DNA from: DATKKX01 sp035542775
GTDB lineage: Bacteria > Planctomycetota > Phycisphaerae > UBA1845 > UTPLA1
Length of the DNA: 21,846 bases
Assembly: GCA_035542775.1 (NCBI GenBank)
Contig: DATKKX010000516.1
Span: 1 to 21,846, forward strand
Direction: 5' to 3'
A program made the position numbers and the translations under genes. Shown piece by piece: positions 20,077 to 21,846 of this stretch. The stretch's first letter is position 1, and each line of letters starts with the position of its first letter. Under the pieces are notes generated by a model. That model saw nothing but the letters and a program-made list of their open reading frames with translations. It ran no database searches and was not told the DNA's origin.

Positions 20077-20757
20077 ATGGACGAGACTCCTTCCTTGATC
20101 CAGATCAAAGGTCTCCGGGACGGTCTCCTGATCACCTTGGGGGATGCTCCCTGGCCGGAGCTTGAGGCGGCTTTCATCAAGCACATCGACGACCAGCCGT
20201 CCTTTTTTCAGGGGGGGCGGGTGACCCTGGATGTTGGCCTTCAAGTTTTGCGTGTAGCCGAGCTTTCCAAGCTGCGTGACCTTCTTTCGGAACGGGGCAT
20301 CTCCCTCTGGGCGGTCCTGAGCGAATCCGCGATCACGGAGACGACCGCCCAAAACCTCGGCCTGGCAACCCGTTTGGGGAAACCGCGCCTGTCCGAGGTC
20401 CAGCCCTCAAGTGAAGAGGTCCCGGCGAACGCGGCCCTGTGGGTGCAGCAGACCCTACGCTCGGGGCAGCGCATCGAGTATGAAGGCCATGTGGTTGTAC
20501 TGGGGGACGTCAACCCCGGAGCGGAGATCGTCGCCAGTGGCAGTGTCATCGTCTGGGGCAGACTGCGCGGCGTGGTTCAGGCGGGGGCGGGCGGCGACGA
20601 GCAAGCCGTAGTTTGCGCATTGGAGATGTCGCCCACGCAACTGCGCATTGCCGGCGAGATTGCCGTCTCGCCCAAGAAGGATAAGGACAGTCAGCCGGAA
20701 ATTGCCCACTTGCGCGATGGGCACCTGGTGGCTGATCCCTGGCAGGCTAATATCTGA
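20077..20757 (+). CDS. minC: Septum site-determining protein MinC
   Basis: The 226-residue protein inhibits FtsZ ring assembly. The N-terminal domain (1-100) opens with 'I-Q-I-K-G-L-R-D-G-L-L-I-T-L' (8-21), typical of MinC. A short linker (101-117) leads to the C-terminal beta-helix domain with 'G-D-V-N-P-G-A-E-I-V-A-S-G-S' (143-156) and 'V-W-G-R-L-R-G-V-V-Q-A-G' (159-170), the strongest MinC signature. It ends in the usual 'E-I-A ... D-G-H-L-V' segment. Both domains are complete. The ATG at 20077 is the only start compatible with the first strand, and it lacks a ribosome site (see the promoter). The stop is 13 bases before minD. Confidence 0.96.
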   Translation: MDETPSLIQIKGLRDGLLITLGDAPWPELEAAFIKHIDDQPSFFQGGRVTLDVGLQVLRVAELSKLRDLLSERGISLWAVLSESAITETTAQNLGLATRLGKPRLSEVQPSSEEVPANAALWVQQTLRSGQRIEYEGHVVVLGDVNPGAEIVASGSVIVWGRLRGVVQAGAGGDEQAVVCALEMSPTQLRIAGEIAVSPKKDKDSQPEIAHLRDGHLVADPWQANI

Positions 20758-20770
20758 TTGGGACGGTGAC

Positions 20771-21556
20771 ATGACAGCTAAAGTAGTGACGATCACATCC
20801 GGAAAAGGCGGCGTAGGCAAGACCACCGCGGTGGCCAATCTTGCCGTGGCATTGGCGGCTCGCAATCAAAAGGTGACCTGCGTCGATGCCGATATCGGCC
20901 TGCGCAATCTTGACGTCGTCATGGGGCTGGAAAATCGCATCGTCTACGACCTGGTCGATGTGGTCGAGGGCCGCTGCCGATTGCGCCAGGCCATGATCCG
21001 CGATAAGCGCGTCCCCGAGCTTTACTTGATCCCCGCGGCGCAGACGCGTGACAAGACCGCCGTTTCGCCCAGCGACATGGTGCGCCTGTGTGATGAGCTG
21101 CGTCCGGAGGTGGACTGGATTCTGATCGATTCGCCCGCCGGCATCGAGCGTGGCTTCAAGAACGCCATTGCGGCTGCCGACCGCGTCCTGCTCATGACCA
21201 ACCCGGAAGTCTCGGCAGTACGGGATGCAGACCGGGTGGTCGGCCTGCTGAATTCGGAAGGTAAAGATACCCCCTCCCTGGTGATCAACCGACTCAACCC
21301 GGTGATGGTCAAGCGCGGCGACATGCTCTCGGTCGAGGACGTGCTCGACCTGCTGGCGATCGACCTGATCGGGATCGTCCCGGAGGACGAGAACGTGATT
21401 GTCGCCTCGAACAAAGGCCAGCCGCTTTCGCTGGACTCCAAGAGCAAAGCCGGCCTGGCTTTCCAGAACATCGCCCGGCGCCTGATGGGCGAACAGGTCC
21501 CCTTCATGGACCTGGATTCACCCGGCCTGCTGCAGCGTCTGTTGGGGAGGATTTAA
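20771..21556 (+). CDS. minD: Septum site-determining ATPase MinD
   Basis: The 261-residue P-loop ATPase recruits MinC to the membrane and is released by MinE. The deviant Walker A motif K-G-G-V-G-K-T-T is at 12-19. 'V-D-A-D-I-G-L-R-N-L-D' (38-48), 'W-I-L-I-D-S-P-A-G-I-E' (116-126) and 'T-N-P-E-V-S-A-V-R-D-A-D-R' (143-155) are diagnostic of MinD within the ParA group. The last ten residues, G-L-L-Q-R-L-L-G-R-I, form an amphipathic basic helix like the membrane-targeting sequence of known MinD proteins. The ATG at 20771 was chosen because it starts right before the conserved first strand; the frame stays open upstream into minC without support. The ribosome site is weak (GGTGA), so coupling to minC is likely. 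Confidence 0.97.
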   Translation: MTAKVVTITSGKGGVGKTTAVANLAVALAARNQKVTCVDADIGLRNLDVVMGLENRIVYDLVDVVEGRCRLRQAMIRDKRVPELYLIPAAQTRDKTAVSPSDMVRLCDELRPEVDWILIDSPAGIERGFKNAIAAADRVLLMTNPEVSAVRDADRVVGLLNSEGKDTPSLVINRLNPVMVKRGDMLSVEDVLDLLAIDLIGIVPEDENVIVASNKGQPLSLDSKSKAGLAFQNIARRLMGEQVPFMDLDSPGLLQRLLGRI

Positions 21557-21557
21557 C

Positions 21558-21815
21558 ATGGGATTCTTCTTTGGACGTAAAAAGAGCGCCCACAACGCCA
21601 AGGAACGCCTGCAGTTGGTCCTGATCCACGATCGGGCCGATTTGACGCCCGGCGAGCTGGATGCCCTCAAGGACGACCTGATCGAGACCATCTCCCGGCA
21701 TATCGAGATCGATCCCGCCGCGGTGACCATCAACCTCGCCCAGGACGGCCGCTCCCAGCGGCTGGTTGCGGACATCCCCCTGCGCAATGCTGCCCGCCAC
21801 CGTCCAAGGTTTTAA
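21558..21815 (+). CDS. minE: Cell division topological specificity factor MinE
   Basis: The 85-residue protein has the full MinE layout. A hydrophobic N-terminal membrane-contact stretch M-G-F-F-F-G-R is followed by the MinD-activating helix 'A-K-E-R-L-Q-L-V-L-I-H-D-R' (14-26) and a dimerisation domain with 'L-K-D-D-L-I-E-T-I-S-R-H-I-E-I-D' (37-52). MinE stimulates MinD ATP hydrolysis and thereby shapes the MinCD distribution. GGGGAGGA at 21543-21550 is a strong ribosome site inside the end of minD; the two genes are one base apart. The length is normal for the family. Confidence 0.95.
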   Translation: MGFFFGRKKSAHNAKERLQLVLIHDRADLTPGELDALKDDLIETISRHIEIDPAAVTINLAQDGRSQRLVADIPLRNAARHRPRF

Positions 21816-21836
21816 CCGCGCTTAATCTTCAGGTCG

Positions 21837-21842
21837 TATAAT
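21837..21842 (+). promoter_or_regulatory. Probable promoter -10 box of the next gene
   Basis: A perfect TATAAT lies 22 bases after the minE stop, in non-coding sequence, and resembles the other promoters of this window. No clear -35 is seen. The gene it would serve starts beyond the window end. No terminator is visible between minE and this box. Confidence 0.5.
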
Positions 21843-21846
21843 CCTC

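Noticed and set aside
20648..20770. Upstream in-frame extension of minD within minC
   Set aside because: MinD proteins begin right before the first strand that leads into the K-G-G-V-G-K-T-T loop; the extension has no family support.
1..21846. CRISPR arrays, insertion sequences, tRNA genes and phage genes
   Set aside because: No short regularly spaced direct repeats, transposase-like products, terminal inverted repeats, cloverleaf-like sequences or phage proteins were noticed on either strand.

Overview
The window reads as bacterial chromosome with moderately high GC, all of it on the + strand and tightly packed. The protein content suggests Chloroflexota, most likely an Anaerolineae-type organism. 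The hints are a giant DUF11-repeat surface protein carrying a sortase, a partner-switching module with a multi-GAF PP2C phosphatase, and mreBCD-mrdA followed by a complete minCDE. The taxonomy is inferred from protein character, since there is no rRNA or other marker gene here.

Region 1 (1-9569) is the 3' part of one giant gene whose start lies upstream of the window. At least 3188 residues are encoded. They consist of 18 consecutive immunoglobulin-like DUF11 modules after a partial one, then an LPQTG sorting motif, then a complete sortase domain with His, Cys and Arg in place. The substrate motif and the enzyme that reads such motifs therefore sit in one polypeptide. Every module also keeps a Lys / Asp(Glu) / Asn set of the kind that forms internal isopeptide bonds. 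A terminator hairpin closes the gene.

Region 2 (9724-15152) holds an orphan CpaF/TadA-type secretion ATPase with its own promoter, followed by a partner-switching set: a STAS anti-anti-sigma protein, a small HATPase kinase (RsbW type) and a 1082-residue GAF-rich SpoIIE/RsbU-type phosphatase. No sigma factor or other Tad gene is visible. An 11-bp perfect inverted repeat lies between the STAS and kinase genes.

Region 3 (15269-21815) is the cell-shape and division-site block. mreB (TTG start), mreC, mreD and mrdA (PBP2) follow one promoter and build the elongation machinery. minC, minD and minE follow a second promoter that lies so close to the minC start that the transcript should be nearly leaderless. 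MreB filaments with MreC/MreD and PBP2 direct side-wall synthesis, while MinCDE keeps the division ring away from unsuitable sites. The window ends in a further TATAAT box that probably serves the next gene.

No tRNA, rRNA, CRISPR array, insertion sequence or phage gene was seen. No gene-free stretch exceeds 300 bases.
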